A DNA stretch of 64,000 bases from Piscinibacter gummiphilus. GTDB taxonomy: Bacteria; Pseudomonadota; Gammaproteobacteria; Burkholderiales; Burkholderiaceae_C. Under the pieces are notes generated by a model. It was not told the DNA's origin. It made no database searches and saw nothing but the letters and a program-made list of their open reading frames with translations. Below are positions 1 to 10,700 of the stretch, in pieces. Position numbers and translations under genes: made by a program. Location of the stretch: positions 3,025,001 through 3,089,000 of the forward strand of contig NZ_CP136336.1 of NCBI RefSeq assembly GCF_032681285.1, written 5' to 3'. Positions within the stretch are counted from its first letter, which is position 1. Each line of letters starts with the position of its first letter.

Positions 1-935
1 GGGGTGGCGAGCTGCGGGTCGAAGCCGGCGTTCTGGCCGCGGTGCGCAGCGGTGATGAAGGCCCACTTGTTGCCAGCGCCCGCGAACACGATGTCGCGCG
101 GCTCGTCGCCCACCAGCAGCGTGTTGATCACGCGGGCAGGCGTCGTGGAGACATCGACGATGCTCACGCTGTCGGACAGGTGGTTCACCACCCACAGCTG
201 GTTGTCGTTGGCCAGCGCCACCGACACCGGCTCCAGGCCGACCGGGATCGACTCGATCAGCGCCGGGGTGCCCGAGGAGGTGTTGTAGACCTCGACGCGG
301 TTGTCAGGCGTGTTGACGACGAAGAGGCGGCTGCCGGTGCTGTTCAGCGCCATCGGGCGGACGTGGCCGCTCTCGAAGGTCGCGAACTTGCCGATGGGCG
401 GGCGCGTGGCGCCGGTCGGCGGGTTGGTGGTGCCGCTCGTGCCGGCCAGCACGACGTTGTTGACGCGGTAGCTTTCGAGTGCGCTGTTGGCGTTGACGCG
501 GAAACGCACGACCACGCTGGTCTGGTTGGCTGCGTTGGACGGCAACGTGAGGGTCACGCGGCTGGTGGTCGCGGCCTGGGTCGACTCGACCTGGGTGAAC
601 GCGCCGCCGTTGATCGAGACCTCGGCGATGCCGGCCTCGCCGGTGTCGAGGCCGGTGGTGCTGCGGTCGAACGCGAGGGTGATGCCGGTGTAGCCCACCG
701 TGCTGATCGGAGACGAGGTGATGGCGCCGTCGGTGCTCAGCAGCGAGGCGGTCATGGTGGCGCCGAGGCTCGACGTGCTCACCGAGCCGGCCGACGAGAA
801 GCTCCCGAGGCCGCTTCCGAAGGATTGCTGGAAGAGGGTGGTCTGGGCGTGGGCGCCGAAGGCGCACACCGTCAGACACGAGGCGGACATCACACGTCCG
901 AATTGCCGTTTCACGGCCGACCAACTCAATTGCAT
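1..935 (-). CDS. Secreted YVTN-type beta-propeller protein (5' part; continues beyond window start)
   Basis: The gene starts at ATG 935 on the minus strand, after a good AAGGAG ribosome site, and runs off the window at base 1 after 311 codons. Residues 1-31 look like a Sec signal peptide ending AFGAHAQ. Next comes a Ser/Thr-rich region of about 130 residues resembling an extracellular beta-sandwich. After it come propeller-like blades with repeats such as LFVVNTPDNRVEVYN and LWVVNHLSDSVSIVD, which are typical of YVTN/surface-layer propellers. The mature protein should be exported or on the cell surface. Its ligand cannot be inferred. No linkage to the downstream genes is apparent, since those are transcribed the other way. 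Confidence 0.75.
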   Translation of the reverse strand, partial: MQLSWSAVKRQFGRVMSASCLTVCAFGAHAQTTLFQQSFGSGLGSFSSAGSVSTSSLGATMTASLLSTDGAITSSPISTVGYTGITLAFDRSTTGLDTGEAGIAEVSINGGAFTQVESTQAATTSRVTLTLPSNAANQTSVVVRFRVNANSALESYRVNNVVLAGTSGTTNPPTGATRPPIGKFATFESGHVRPMALNSTGSRLFVVNTPDNRVEVYNTSSGTPALIESIPVGLEPVSVALANDNQLWVVNHLSDSVSIVDVSTTPARVINTLLVGDEPRDIVFAGAGNKWAFITAAHRGQNAGFDPQLAT

Positions 936-1420
936 GGCAGTCTCCTTTGTGGTGTTTTGCACGGGAAACGGCGATGCCACGGCGCGTTTCTCCTGCTTGC
1001 CCAATGGTTGCACTGCCGTGCTTTTCTAGCGATTAACGCTTCTCCCTAGACTTTCGTGCGCAAGTTGGCAAGTCAGTACATGCACGATGCGAAATGAGGG
1101 GAACTTGTGGGCCCGCGATATGTCGCGCCGAGCCTCTTGCGGCGGAATTCACGCGTCGGGCATATCAATCGCGCACTCCACGACAAGGGTCATTGGCATG
1201 AAGTCACGGCGAACCCGATCCGCCTCAAACGCCAACTAAGTCACACCTCGTCATGGCGGCGTCGGGGTCCGCGCAACAAGCTCGCCACCGGCGCTCAGGG
1301 TGTACCCGCATCCATGCTCTTAGGGATACGTGCCGCGATTTTTTGAATCAACAATACGCGCTGCAATGCGCCCCGCACGGGCGTGACGACCTCGATTCAT
1401 TCACCTGACAGAGGCACCCG
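936..1420. other. Divergent intergenic region, no gene seen
   Basis: This stretch of 485 bases lies between two divergent genes. Both promoters should be here. A candidate for the minus-strand gene is the AT-richer part at about 1028-1065. I see no tRNA, hairpin with T-run or convincing small ORF. A TGACGACCTCG at 1384 does not fit the box described elsewhere in this window. Confidence 0.5.
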
Positions 1421-2128
1421 ATGAGCCAAGTGTTGTCCGGCATGGCATCTCAACGTGGCGCATCTGCGGTGCCGCAAGACCACGCAAACGTGCTCGCAGC
1501 CGAAGAAGCGGTTCGCCAGATGTCCAAACTCCTGATCGTTGACGACCACGCCCTCGTGCGCGTGGGCATCGTGACCAGCCTCGGCGCGGTCGACAACGCC
1601 AACCTCCAGCTCCTCGAAGCCAGCACGCTGCACGATGCGATGGAGCTCTACCGCAGCGAGCCCGACATTGCCCTCGTGCTGCTCGACCTCAACATGCCCG
1701 ACTGCAAGGGTCTGCAGGGCCTGAAGCAGTTCCTCGAAGCCTTCCCGCAGGCGCGGGTGGCCGTCATCAGCGGCACGCAAGACGAATTCGTGATCGGCCA
1801 GGTGCGAGCGCTCGGCGCGGTGGGCTATGTCACCAAGGGCCAGGCACCGCGCCAGATGTGCGACACGGTGCTGGGCCTGCTGGCCACGGCGCAGGGGGGC
1901 GTCACGGCGCCCTTCCCGCGTTTTCCGAGTTCGTCGCGCTACGACCGCGTGGCCGAGCTGGGCCCGCGCCACCTCGAGATCCTGGAGCTGGTGCTTTCGG
2001 GCTGCTCCAACCAGGAGATCAGCACGGCTACCGGGCTATCGCTGGGCACCATCAAGAACTACGTGTCGACCATCCTGCTGGCGCTCGACGTGAAGTCGCG
2101 CTCCCACCTGATCAGCCTGTTCAGGTAA
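1421..2128 (+). CDS. LuxR/NarL-type response regulator
   Basis: The product has an N-terminal receiver domain (about residues 34-155) and a C-terminal LuxR-type helix-turn-helix (about 175-232, with the SNQEISTATGLSLGTIKNYV-type core). The acidic pair is in IVDDH and the phospho-acceptor is Asp89 in LLDLNMPD. ATG 1421 follows AGAGG. An internal ATG at 1520 starts exactly at the receiver domain (MSKLLIVDD) and could be the true start, which would make the first 33 residues non-coding. The kinase gene follows after 15 bases, so this is a two-component pair. It is the nearest encoded DNA-binding candidate for the conserved promoter box of the neighbouring operons, but nothing in the sequence proves that. 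Confidence 0.85.
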   Translation: MSQVLSGMASQRGASAVPQDHANVLAAEEAVRQMSKLLIVDDHALVRVGIVTSLGAVDNANLQLLEASTLHDAMELYRSEPDIALVLLDLNMPDCKGLQGLKQFLEAFPQARVAVISGTQDEFVIGQVRALGAVGYVTKGQAPRQMCDTVLGLLATAQGGVTAPFPRFPSSSRYDRVAELGPRHLEILELVLSGCSNQEISTATGLSLGTIKNYVSTILLALDVKSRSHLISLFR

Positions 2129-2143
2129 GCAGGTACGCGAAGG

Positions 2144-3940
2144 GTGCGCTTCCAGCTCTCGCCATCCGCCAGCACCGGCATCCCGCAAGCATCGAGCGAC
2201 GAAGGGCCTGAGCGCCGCCGCGAGCGCACCCGCGCCTCGCAACTGATGAAGCTGATGCGCCACGGCGACGTGAAAGTCGCGGTGCTCGCCGGCCTGGCCG
2301 TCGCCTGCTGGCTTTCCTTCCTGGTCTGGATGCCCCATGGCACGGGGCTGTGGGTCTGGGCCGGCTTCGTGCATGCAGTGCAGATGGCGCACGCGGCGCT
2401 CTACTGGTCGTTCAAGCAGGCCGGCCGCACCGCCCTCACCCAACCCTCGCGCTGGCTGCACCGTTACCAGGCGGTGGTGTTGCTCTCGGCGGTGAGCTGG
2501 GGCATCGCCCCGGCGCTGCTGATCGATGACTTGCGCTGGGTGCCCACCATGCCGCTCGTGCTGCTGTTGCTGGGCCTGGCCGCGGCCGGCGCGCACCAGG
2601 TGGCGGCGCAGCGCTGGGCCATCTACCTGTGGCTGGTGCCGCTGCTCACGCCGCTGATCGCGTTCATGCTCTACCTCGGCACGCCGATGACGATCACCAT
2701 CGCGCCGCTGGTGGCCGCCTTTCTCTTCGCCTGCATCTACCACGCGAGCGCCCGCCACCGGCTCCTGATGAAGGAGCTGCAGACCAAGCTCGACAACGAC
2801 GCGCTGGTGCGCGCGCTGCGCCAGCAGGTGGTGCTGGTGGAGCAGGCCAACCGCGAGAAGAGCCGCTTCCTCGCCTCGGCCAGCCACGACCTGCGCCAAC
2901 CCATGCACGCGCTCGGCCTCTTCACCGCCACGCTGGAAAAACGCCTGCAAGGCACCGCGCTGCAGCCGCTCGTGAAGAACATGATCCGCTCGATCGACGC
3001 GCTCGAGCAGAGCTTCACCTCCATGCTCGACATCTCCAAGCTCGATGCCGGCGTGATCGAGCCCAACCTGCAGCCCTTCCCCATCCGCGACCTCTTCCGC
3101 GTGCTGCACATGCACTGCGCCGGCCAGGCCGAAGAGCTGGGTCTCGGCCTGCGCTTCAAGGCCGGCGGCAAGATCGTGATGAGCGACGCCCACCTCCTGG
3201 AGCGCGTGCTGTCGAACCTCATCCACAACGCCATCCGCTACACGCAGGAAGGTGGCATCGTGGTGGTGGCGCGCACCCGCGCAGACGCCATCAGCATCGA
3301 GGTGTGGGACACCGGCATCGGCATCCCCGAAGACGAGCTGCCCAAGGTCTTCGACGAGTTCTACCAGGTCGACAACCCCGGCCGCGACCGCTCGCGCGGC
3401 CTGGGCATGGGCCTGGCAATCGTCAAGCGCCTGGTGCTGCTGATGGGGCACCAACTGGAGGTCTCGTCCAAGCCGGGCAAGGGCACGGTGTTTCGCATTC
3501 TCATCAAGGCCACGCCGTTCGACGAGATGGACAACATCGCGGTGGCGGCCGATACCGTGCCTTCGCCGATCGATGAAAGCCGCACGCTGCTGCTCATCGA
3601 CGACGAAGAGAGCATCCGCGTCGGCATGAGCGACCTGCTGCAGACCTGGGGCTACAAGGTGCTGACGGCCGCCACGATCCAGGAGGCCTGCACCGAGGTA
3701 CGGCGCCACGCCGGGGTGATCGACATCGTGATCTCCGACCTGCGCCTGGCCGATGGCGAAGACGGCATCGACGCCATCGAGCGCGTGCGCGGCGTCTACG
3801 GTGCGCCGCTGCCGGCCCTGCTCATCACCGGCGACACCTCGCCCGACGAAGTCAAGCGCGTGCACAGCAGCGGCCACCAGGTGCTCTTCAAGCCGGTTCG
3901 CACCAAAGAGCTGTACGCCGTGCTGCGCAGCGTGCCCTGA
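2144..3940 (+). CDS. Hybrid sensor histidine kinase with C-terminal receiver
   Basis: The product is a membrane sensor. Five or six hydrophobic segments fill about residues 45-195. A short coiled linker, the HisKA domain (His248 in ASHDLRQP), HATPase_c (N box NLIHNAIRYT, DTGIGIP, GLGMGLAIVKRL) and a C-terminal receiver (acidic DDEE, phospho-acceptor Asp532 in SDLRLAD) follow. The start is uncertain: GTG 2144 is the longest form, while ATG 2246 lies just before the first membrane helix and is reasonable. No periplasmic ligand-binding domain is evident, so the signal is probably sensed within the membrane. It should phosphorylate the response regulator encoded just upstream, with its own receiver acting as a phosphate sink or relay. 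Confidence 0.88.
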   Translation: MRFQLSPSASTGIPQASSDEGPERRRERTRASQLMKLMRHGDVKVAVLAGLAVACWLSFLVWMPHGTGLWVWAGFVHAVQMAHAALYWSFKQAGRTALTQPSRWLHRYQAVVLLSAVSWGIAPALLIDDLRWVPTMPLVLLLLGLAAAGAHQVAAQRWAIYLWLVPLLTPLIAFMLYLGTPMTITIAPLVAAFLFACIYHASARHRLLMKELQTKLDNDALVRALRQQVVLVEQANREKSRFLASASHDLRQPMHALGLFTATLEKRLQGTALQPLVKNMIRSIDALEQSFTSMLDISKLDAGVIEPNLQPFPIRDLFRVLHMHCAGQAEELGLGLRFKAGGKIVMSDAHLLERVLSNLIHNAIRYTQEGGIVVVARTRADAISIEVWDTGIGIPEDELPKVFDEFYQVDNPGRDRSRGLGMGLAIVKRLVLLMGHQLEVSSKPGKGTVFRILIKATPFDEMDNIAVAADTVPSPIDESRTLLLIDDEESIRVGMSDLLQTWGYKVLTAATIQEACTEVRRHAGVIDIVISDLRLADGEDGIDAIERVRGVYGAPLPALLITGDTSPDEVKRVHSSGHQVLFKPVRTKELYAVLRSVP

Positions 3941-3979
3941 GTTCCCGTAGGCGCCCCCCTAGAACATGGAAGCGGCGCC

Positions 3980-4021
3980 TCACCTTGGTCACTTTGAGGC
4001 GCCGAAGGTGGCTCCTAGCAT
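3980..4021 (+). promoter_or_regulatory. TGAC-box promoter of CHAT/TPS operon
   Basis: The box TCACCTTGGTCA (3980-3991) is followed at fixed spacing by the -10-like TAGCAT at 4016-4021. It predicts a transcript start near 4028, just ahead of GTG 4050. It matches eight other promoters in this window in sequence and spacing. Seen in sequence; function inferred. Confidence 0.55.
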
Positions 4022-4049
4022 CGGCCGCAACTTCAAGAAGGGGAAGTCC

Positions 4050-6143
4050 GTGAGGGCCTTACATCGCATCCTCCTGCTGGGCGCCGCCACCGTGTGCGCG
4101 TTCGCCGCCCAGGCGCAGGACAACGGCAACAGCATCGCGCGCGACGCCCTGGCGCGCCACCGCGACGCCAACGGCATCCTCGCGCTCAGCGCCGAGGGCC
4201 GTGCGCTGTACGAGCGCGACGTCATCAAGCTCGACGGCTACGGCTACTGCGGCCGCTCGGTCGCGCTGGCCGAGCAAGGCGAGTTCCGCCAGAGCATCCG
4301 CGCCGCCGCGAAGGCCCTGCACCTCGGCAGCAGCACCGACAACGAAGACCTGCGCTCGCTCGCACAACGCGACCTCGCCATCGCCTACAGCTACGCCGGC
4401 CTGCTCGACGAGGCCGAGAAGTTCGCCAACGGTGCGCTGGCGCTCAAGCCCAAGAACCCGCAGCAGGCGCACGCGCCCTCCCACAAGGTGCTGGGCGATG
4501 TGGCCGCGCGCCGAGGCCGCTACGGCGATGCCGCCGATGCCTACACCCGCAGCTACGCGTTGGCGAGCGAGCGGTTCCGCCCGCTGGTGCTGGTGTCGCT
4601 GGCCAACGCCTACACGGCCGCGAGCCGGCCCACCGAGGCGCTTCAGCAGCTCGACAAGCTGCCCAAGGGCGAAGCCGACAAGCTTGGTGCCTTCTACCTG
4701 CGCAGCCGTGCCAACGCCCTGCTCGCTGCCGGCGTGGCCGACCAGGCGCACACACTCTTCCAGCGCATCGCCGCCGACGCCAGCGGGAGCGATGCGCTCT
4801 ACCACCGCCTGTGGGCCACCGAGGGCCTGGGCCGCGTCGAGCTGCAGCGTGGCAACAAGCCCGCCGCCCTCAAGGCCTACCTCGACACCGTCGCCCTCGC
4901 CGAGCAGCTGCGCGGCAAGTTCCAGAGCGACGAGTTCAAGACCGGCCTTTTCGGCGACATCCAGAAGGTCTTCGACACCGCACTCGACCTCGCCATCGCC
5001 CAGCGCGAGTTCGAGACCGCCTGGGTGCTGTCGGAAGCCTCGCGCTCGCGCCAGCTGCTCGACGCCGTGCGCGACCGCGCGTCCGACAGCCTGGCCGATC
5101 ACCGCATCACCCTCGCCGAGCTGCAGAAGAGCCTCGCCCCCGGCGAAGCGGTGCTGCAGTTCCATGTGCTGGACCAGCGCAGCGTCGTCTGGCTCGTCAC
5201 CCGCACGGGCCTCTCGGCGGCCGTCATCGCACAAGGCCAGTCCGGGCTCGCCCCGCTGGTCGAGAACTTCCGCTCCAGCGTGATCGAACGCCGGCGCGAC
5301 ACCTCTACCCTCGCCGCCAACCTCTACAAGCTGCTCCTGGCCGACGTCGACCTCGCCCCCGCGCAGCGCCTCTACGTGGTGCCGCACGGCCCGCTGCACT
5401 ACCTGCCCTTCCAGGCGCTGCACGACGGGCGCAGCTACCTCATCGAGCGCAGCGCCCTCACCGTGTGGCCCTCGGCCGCCATCGGCGCGAAGCTGCTGGC
5501 CCGCGGCAGCGTGCCGGCGCCGCAGTTGCTCGGCTTCGGCAACCCGAGCACCGACAAGAACGTGCCGCTGCCCGGCGCCGAGCGCGAGGTGCAGCAGGTG
5601 GCCAGGCTCTTCAACGGCAGCGAGATCTACCTGAAGGAAGACGCCACGAAAGACCGCTTCAAGGCCAGCGCCGGCCGACACAACATGGTCCACATCGCCG
5701 CGCACGCCGAGCTCGACGACGTGGACCCGCTCTTCTCGCGCATCCTCTTCGCCAGCACCGGCAGCGAGACGGGCCTGCTCGAAGCCCGCGAGATCTACAC
5801 GCTCGACCTGCGCGGCGTGCGCCTCATCACCCTTTCGGCCTGCGAAAGCGGCCTGGGCCGAGTGGCGCGCGGCGACGAGATCATCGGCTTCACCCGCTCG
5901 CTGCTCTCGGCGGGGGCCAACAGCATCGTCGCCTCGCTCTGGCCGGTGGCCGACGACTCCACCGACCTCCTCATGAACCGCCTCTACCGCGAACTCTCGA
6001 CCGGGCGCGACCTCATGGCCGCGATGCAGGCCGCCCAGCTCGAAGTGCAGAAGAACCGACGCTTCGCCCACCCCTTCTTCTGGGCCCCGTTCAACGTGAT
6101 CGGCAACGGGCGCCTGCTGGTCGCCAGCGAGGCCGCACGATGA
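4050..6143 (+). CDS. Secreted TPR-CHAT protein (caspase-fold peptidase-like)
   Basis: I chose GTG 4050, which follows AAGAAGGGG and begins a clean signal peptide (VRALHRILLLG...AFAAQAQ). An upstream in-frame ATG at 3966 would add 28 unlikely residues and lies before the predicted promoter. The exported protein of about 697 residues has TPR-like helical repeats (about 50-330) and a C-terminal CHAT domain. The catalytic-type residues are present: His552 in HIAAHAEL and Cys598 in LSACESGLG. CHAT is a caspase/separase-fold domain, usually a protease. The stop overlaps the start of the next gene (ATGA). CHAT-TPR proteins beside two-partner secretion genes recur in bacteria. A role in processing or controlling the exoprotein is inference. 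Confidence 0.85.
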   Translation: MRALHRILLLGAATVCAFAAQAQDNGNSIARDALARHRDANGILALSAEGRALYERDVIKLDGYGYCGRSVALAEQGEFRQSIRAAAKALHLGSSTDNEDLRSLAQRDLAIAYSYAGLLDEAEKFANGALALKPKNPQQAHAPSHKVLGDVAARRGRYGDAADAYTRSYALASERFRPLVLVSLANAYTAASRPTEALQQLDKLPKGEADKLGAFYLRSRANALLAAGVADQAHTLFQRIAADASGSDALYHRLWATEGLGRVELQRGNKPAALKAYLDTVALAEQLRGKFQSDEFKTGLFGDIQKVFDTALDLAIAQREFETAWVLSEASRSRQLLDAVRDRASDSLADHRITLAELQKSLAPGEAVLQFHVLDQRSVVWLVTRTGLSAAVIAQGQSGLAPLVENFRSSVIERRRDTSTLAANLYKLLLADVDLAPAQRLYVVPHGPLHYLPFQALHDGRSYLIERSALTVWPSAAIGAKLLARGSVPAPQLLGFGNPSTDKNVPLPGAEREVQQVARLFNGSEIYLKEDATKDRFKASAGRHNMVHIAAHAELDDVDPLFSRILFASTGSETGLLEAREIYTLDLRGVRLITLSACESGLGRVARGDEIIGFTRSLLSAGANSIVASLWPVADDSTDLLMNRLYRELSTGRDLMAAMQAAQLEVQKNRRFAHPFFWAPFNVIGNGRLLVASEAAR

Positions 6144-7729
6144 AACCGTTCGCCCTTTCGCTGGTCGCGCTGGCCGCCACCTCGGCGGCACATGCACAGC
6201 AGGCCCCGCTGCGCAACGCGCCCACGCCGGCCGCTGCCGCCTCGGCCCCCACGCTCGCCCCCACCACACAAGGCCGCTTCCTGCTGAAGGAAGTGCGCTT
6301 CCGCCAAACACGCGCGGTCAGTGCCGCCGAGTTGCAGGCCGTCGTCAAACCCTTCATCGGCCGCGAGATCGACGCCACCGATCTCAGCGTGATCTCCACC
6401 GCGCTGCGCCGGCTCTACGAGGCCCGTGGCTTCGGCATGGCCGGAGTGGGCTACCCGGCGCAAGACCTCACGGCCGGCGTGCTGCAGGTGAGCATCGTCG
6501 AGCCGCAGGTGTCGCAGCTCACCGTGGAGTCGCCACCCAAGCCGCCCATCTCGCCGGAGCGCACGACCCGCGTGCTCGACGGAGCCGGCGTGCGCAAGGG
6601 CCAGCCGCTCGACCTGCAGGCGCTCGACCGCGCGATGTACACCCTGAACGACTGGCCCGGCGTCTCGGCCCGGGCCACGCTGCTGCCCACCGGCGACGAA
6701 GGTCTCTACAAGGTCAACGTGCAGACCGAAGCCCGCCGCGCGTGGGACGCGAGCATCGACCTCGACAACCACGGCTCCGACGCCAGCGGCCGGTACCGCC
6801 TCGGCACCCTGCTGCGCTGGAACAACCCGGCCGGCATCGGCGACAACCTCGACCTGCGCCTCCTCGCCTCGAGCGGCGCCGGCACCACGGTCGGCCGCCT
6901 GGGCTACGAAGCGCCGATCGGCGCCACGCCCTGGCGCGCGGGCATCGGCTTCTCGCGCGTGGGCTACGAGCTGAGCGAAGAGTTCACCGGCGCCACCGGC
7001 ACGGCCAACGTGTTCGATGCGTCGATGTCCTACCCCGTGCTGCGCGGGCGCGACCGCAACCTCGTGACGCGCGTCGCCCTGCAGCACAAGAAGCTGGAAG
7101 ACGACATCGCCGACGTGATCGCGGTCGACAAATCCATCACCGCGCTCGACACCTCGCTCGCCTTCGAGTCGCGCGACGCCTTCGGCGGCGGCGGCTTCTC
7201 GGGCGGCAGCCTCGGTGTGATGGCGGGCCGGCTCAAGTACGACAGCGCCACGCCCGCGGGGGCGCCGCACGGAAGCTTCGCCAAGCTGAGCCTGCAGGCA
7301 TCTCGCCTGCAAGCGCTCGGCCGAGGCTTCTCGCTGCTCGCCGGCCTGGCCGGCCAGTGGACCGACAAGACGCTCGACAACGCCGAGCGCTTCACCCTCG
7401 GCGGCGACAAGGGCGTGCGCGCCTATCCGGTGGCCGAAGGCTCCAGCGACCTCGGCGCCATCGTCAACCTGGAGCTGCGCCATTGGTTCAACACCACCTG
7501 GAGCGGCTACACCTTCTACGACTGGGGCCACGGGCGCGACAAGTCGCAAGACGCTCTCACCGGCTCCTCGCGTCGCACGCTGCACGGCTATGGCCTCGGC
7601 GTGCAGTTCACCCACCCCGACTTCTTCACCCTGAAGGCGAGCCTCGGCGTGCGCGGCAAGGAGCCGGTGCGCTCCGAGCCCGACAACCCCAAGGCCCGCC
7701 TGCTGGTGCAGGTTCAACGTTCCTTCTGA
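6140..7729 (+). CDS. TpsB outer-membrane translocator (ShlB/FhaC/HecB family)
   Basis: A 529-residue protein with a signal peptide (ends SAAHAQ). It has two POTRA-type domains (about residues 45-205, first strand RFLLKEVRFRQT) and a 16-strand barrel whose C-terminal part has the family signature FTLGGDKGVRAYPVAEG. It ends in Phe, as outer-membrane proteins often do. In two-partner secretion the POTRA domains bind the TPS domain of the partner and the barrel passes it to the surface. The start overlaps the CHAT stop by four bases, and the predicted exoprotein follows after 23 bases, so the three form one operon. Confidence 0.92.
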   Translation: MKPFALSLVALAATSAAHAQQAPLRNAPTPAAAASAPTLAPTTQGRFLLKEVRFRQTRAVSAAELQAVVKPFIGREIDATDLSVISTALRRLYEARGFGMAGVGYPAQDLTAGVLQVSIVEPQVSQLTVESPPKPPISPERTTRVLDGAGVRKGQPLDLQALDRAMYTLNDWPGVSARATLLPTGDEGLYKVNVQTEARRAWDASIDLDNHGSDASGRYRLGTLLRWNNPAGIGDNLDLRLLASSGAGTTVGRLGYEAPIGATPWRAGIGFSRVGYELSEEFTGATGTANVFDASMSYPVLRGRDRNLVTRVALQHKKLEDDIADVIAVDKSITALDTSLAFESRDAFGGGGFSGGSLGVMAGRLKYDSATPAGAPHGSFAKLSLQASRLQALGRGFSLLAGLAGQWTDKTLDNAERFTLGGDKGVRAYPVAEGSSDLGAIVNLELRHWFNTTWSGYTFYDWGHGRDKSQDALTGSSRRTLHGYGLGVQFTHPDFFTLKASLGVRGKEPVRSEPDNPKARLLVQVQRSF

Positions 7730-7752
7730 GCCCGGCTCACATGAGGACTGAC

Positions 7753-10700
7753 ATGCGTACTCCTTCGTTCAAACGCTCCCCCCTCGCGCTGTGCGCGCTC
7801 CTGGCCCTGGGCGCGGTGCCCGCGCAGGCGCAGGTCGCGGCCAACACGCTGCCCGTGCTGCGCCCGGGTGGTGCCGTCGTCAACGCGACGGTCGGCACGC
7901 CGGCCGGCAACACCCTCGCCATTACGCAAACGCAGAGCGCAAGCAACCGCGGGCTGATCGAGTGGTCGAGCTTCTCGATCGGCAGCGCCGCGCGCGTCAC
8001 CATCGCGCAGCCGAATGCGCAGAGCCTGCTGGTCAACCGCGTCACCGGCCCGAGCCCGAGCGCGAGCGAGATCCACGGCGCCCTGAGCGCCAATGGCCGC
8101 GTGATGCTCATCAACCCGGCCGGCGTGATCTTCGGTTCGAGCGCCCAGGTCAGCGCCGGCTCGCTGGTGGCCAGCGCCCTCGACCTCGACTCTTCCATGT
8201 CGGCCAACAACTACGCGAGCCTCGTCGGCGGCGACGACATCGCGCTCTCGGGCGGCGCCGGTGCCATCACGGTGCAGACAGCCAACGACCCGCGCCAGCC
8301 GCAGATCCAGGTCACCGAAGGCGGCTCCATCGTGCTCCTGAGCCAGTCGCAGATCGAGCACCACGGCGTGATCTCGGCGCCGCGCGGCGAGGTCAACATG
8401 AGCAACGGCTCGGCCGCGCTGCTGCGCTCGGTGGGCACGAGCGGCTTCGTGCGGGTGCTGCAGGTCACGCCCTCGGAACCGTCGTCGAGCTCGCTCACCA
8501 CGGGCCTTGGCTCGCAGACGCTCGCCGCAGGCGGGCGCATCGTGATCGGCGGGCAGCCGCGCGAAGAAGGTGATGCGCGTGTCGACAACCTCAACATCGC
8601 CGGCGTCCTGAGCACGGCCTCCGACACCGGCAACGGCGGCAGCATCCACATCGACGCGGGCGGTGGCGGCTCGCTCAACCTCAACGACGCCAGCGTCGAT
8701 GCGTCCAGCAGCAGCGCGAGCGGCGGGCAGGTCACGCTGCTCGGCCGCCAGATCACCCTGCAGCGCGGCGAGCAGCCGACCGGGCCCGAAGTGCTGGCCG
8801 ACGGCGCCACCGGCGGCGGCCGCATCGAGATCGGCGACGCCCGCACGCGCGCCCTGCTGGTGAACGACACCGTGCTGCTCTCGGCCGATGCCACCCGCAA
8901 CGGCAACGGCGGCCAGATCGCCTTGCGCGCGATGTACAACGACGCCTCCGCCACCTCGCCCACGCCGCGCATCCACTTCGGCGTGACCGAGGTCTACGGC
9001 ACGCTGCGCGCCCGCGGCGGCACCGAGGGCGGCAACGGCGGCCAGATCGAGACCTCGGGCATGGCGGTGACCACGGCGCTCGCCAACTCGGGCGGCGTCT
9101 ACAAGCGCGGCACGATCGACGCCCGCGCCCGTGCCGCCGGCGGCACCGCCGGCGCCTGGACGCTCGACCCCTACGACGTCACCATCTCCAACGCGGCACC
9201 GCAAGACGTGGCGGGCAGCTTCGAGCCCATCGGCCCTGGCGCCAACGTGCAGGCGAGCGACATCGTGGCCGCCCTCGACGCCGGCACCAGCGTCGTGATC
9301 TCCACCGACGCAGGCGGCGCCGGCTCGCAGGCCGGCAACATCAGCATCGCCCCAGGCACCAACATCACCCGCACCGCCGGCACCGGCGCCACCACGCTGA
9401 CGCTGCGCGCGAACAACAACGTGAGCATCGACGGCACGATCATCGGCTCGTCGGGCGCCGGCCCCGTCAACCTGAACCTCTTTGCCGACCTCGACGGCAA
9501 CGGCACGGGCGGCGTGTCCATCACCAACTCCAGCCTCTCCACCGGGGGCGGCTCGGTCACCGCCAGCGGCGGCCTCGACCCGGCCACCGGCTATGCGCGG
9601 GGCGATGCGTCGAACGCGGCCATCAACATCGCCACCACCGACATCGACACGAGCAACCTGCAGACCGGCACGGCCGGCGACATCGTGCTGCGCGGCCGGG
9701 CGAGCACCACCCCGGGGGCCCCGGCGGCGGTGCGCCTCGCGGGCAACTTCACCTTCGGCAACCTCACCATCGACGGCCGCGCGAGCCACGGCACCGCCGT
9801 GCTGCTCAACGGCGCCAACCTCAACGCCACGGGTGCCGGCAACATCGACATCCGCGGCATCGCCACCCGCACCGACACGCTCACGGCCAGCCTCGCCGGC
9901 ATCGAAGCCGACGGCACCCGCATCGTCATCCACAACGGCACCGCCACCCTCGCCGGGCGCGGCGACGACGCCGCCTTCGGCCCAGCGGGCGCGGTGGGCC
10001 TGCGCATCGGCGATCTCGAGATCGTCGGCGCCGGTTCGACGCCCGGCACGGTGAAGCTGGTCGGGCAGTCGACGGGCGGCTCCATCGCCCCGGGCATCCA
10101 GATGGTCGGCTCGGCCACCACCGGCCTCGTCGTCGACGACGGCGATGGCGGCGCGGCCAACCTCAACCTCGTGATCGGTGCTCTGTCAGACGTACGCGCC
10201 AGCTCGCTCGAGCTGGGCGTGGCCGGCGTGCCGCCGCAGGTCGACGTGAGCGGCACGGTCAACATCCGCCCGCTGGGCGTGAGCGGCACGACCGGCGACC
10301 TGGTCGAGCAGCCCACGGTGGGCATCACCGTCATTCCGCGTGGCGCCAATGCGGGCGCAGGCACCATGACCGTGCTGTCGGACATGCTGGCCGCGGGCGG
10401 CGGCATCGCGGCCGCTGGCGGCGTGGTGATCGGCTCGCGCAGCCACACCGGCGCGATCGTGCTCGACACCAACGCGTTCGGCGCCGCGGCGCCCGCGGCA
10501 CGGCTGACGCTGCAGAACGAAGGCGCGGGCTCGCTGGGCATCACGGTGCGCGGCGGCAACACCTTCGGAAGCCTCGGCCTGCTGAGCGCCGGCAACATCG
10601 GCCAGGTGGGCAGCTTCACCACCGGCGACCTCGTGATCCGCGGCGGTGCAGCGAGCACGGTCACGCTCGACTCGGCCGCCAACCAGATCAACGGGGTGCT

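Noticed and set aside
42..1049. 335-residue plus-strand open frame at the window start
   Set aside because: It is antisense to the propeller gene and has an Arg/Gly/His-biased shadow composition.
1384..1394. TGACGACCTCG upstream of the response regulator as another regulon box
   Set aside because: It lacks the GT at positions 9-10, and no TAnnnT lies at the shared spacing.
4094..6139. Long Arg-rich open frame overlapping the CHAT gene and continuous with the TpsB frame
   Set aside because: It is a +1 shadow of a high-GC gene with biased Arg/Pro/Ala composition. The real TpsB starts at ATG 6140 with a signal peptide.
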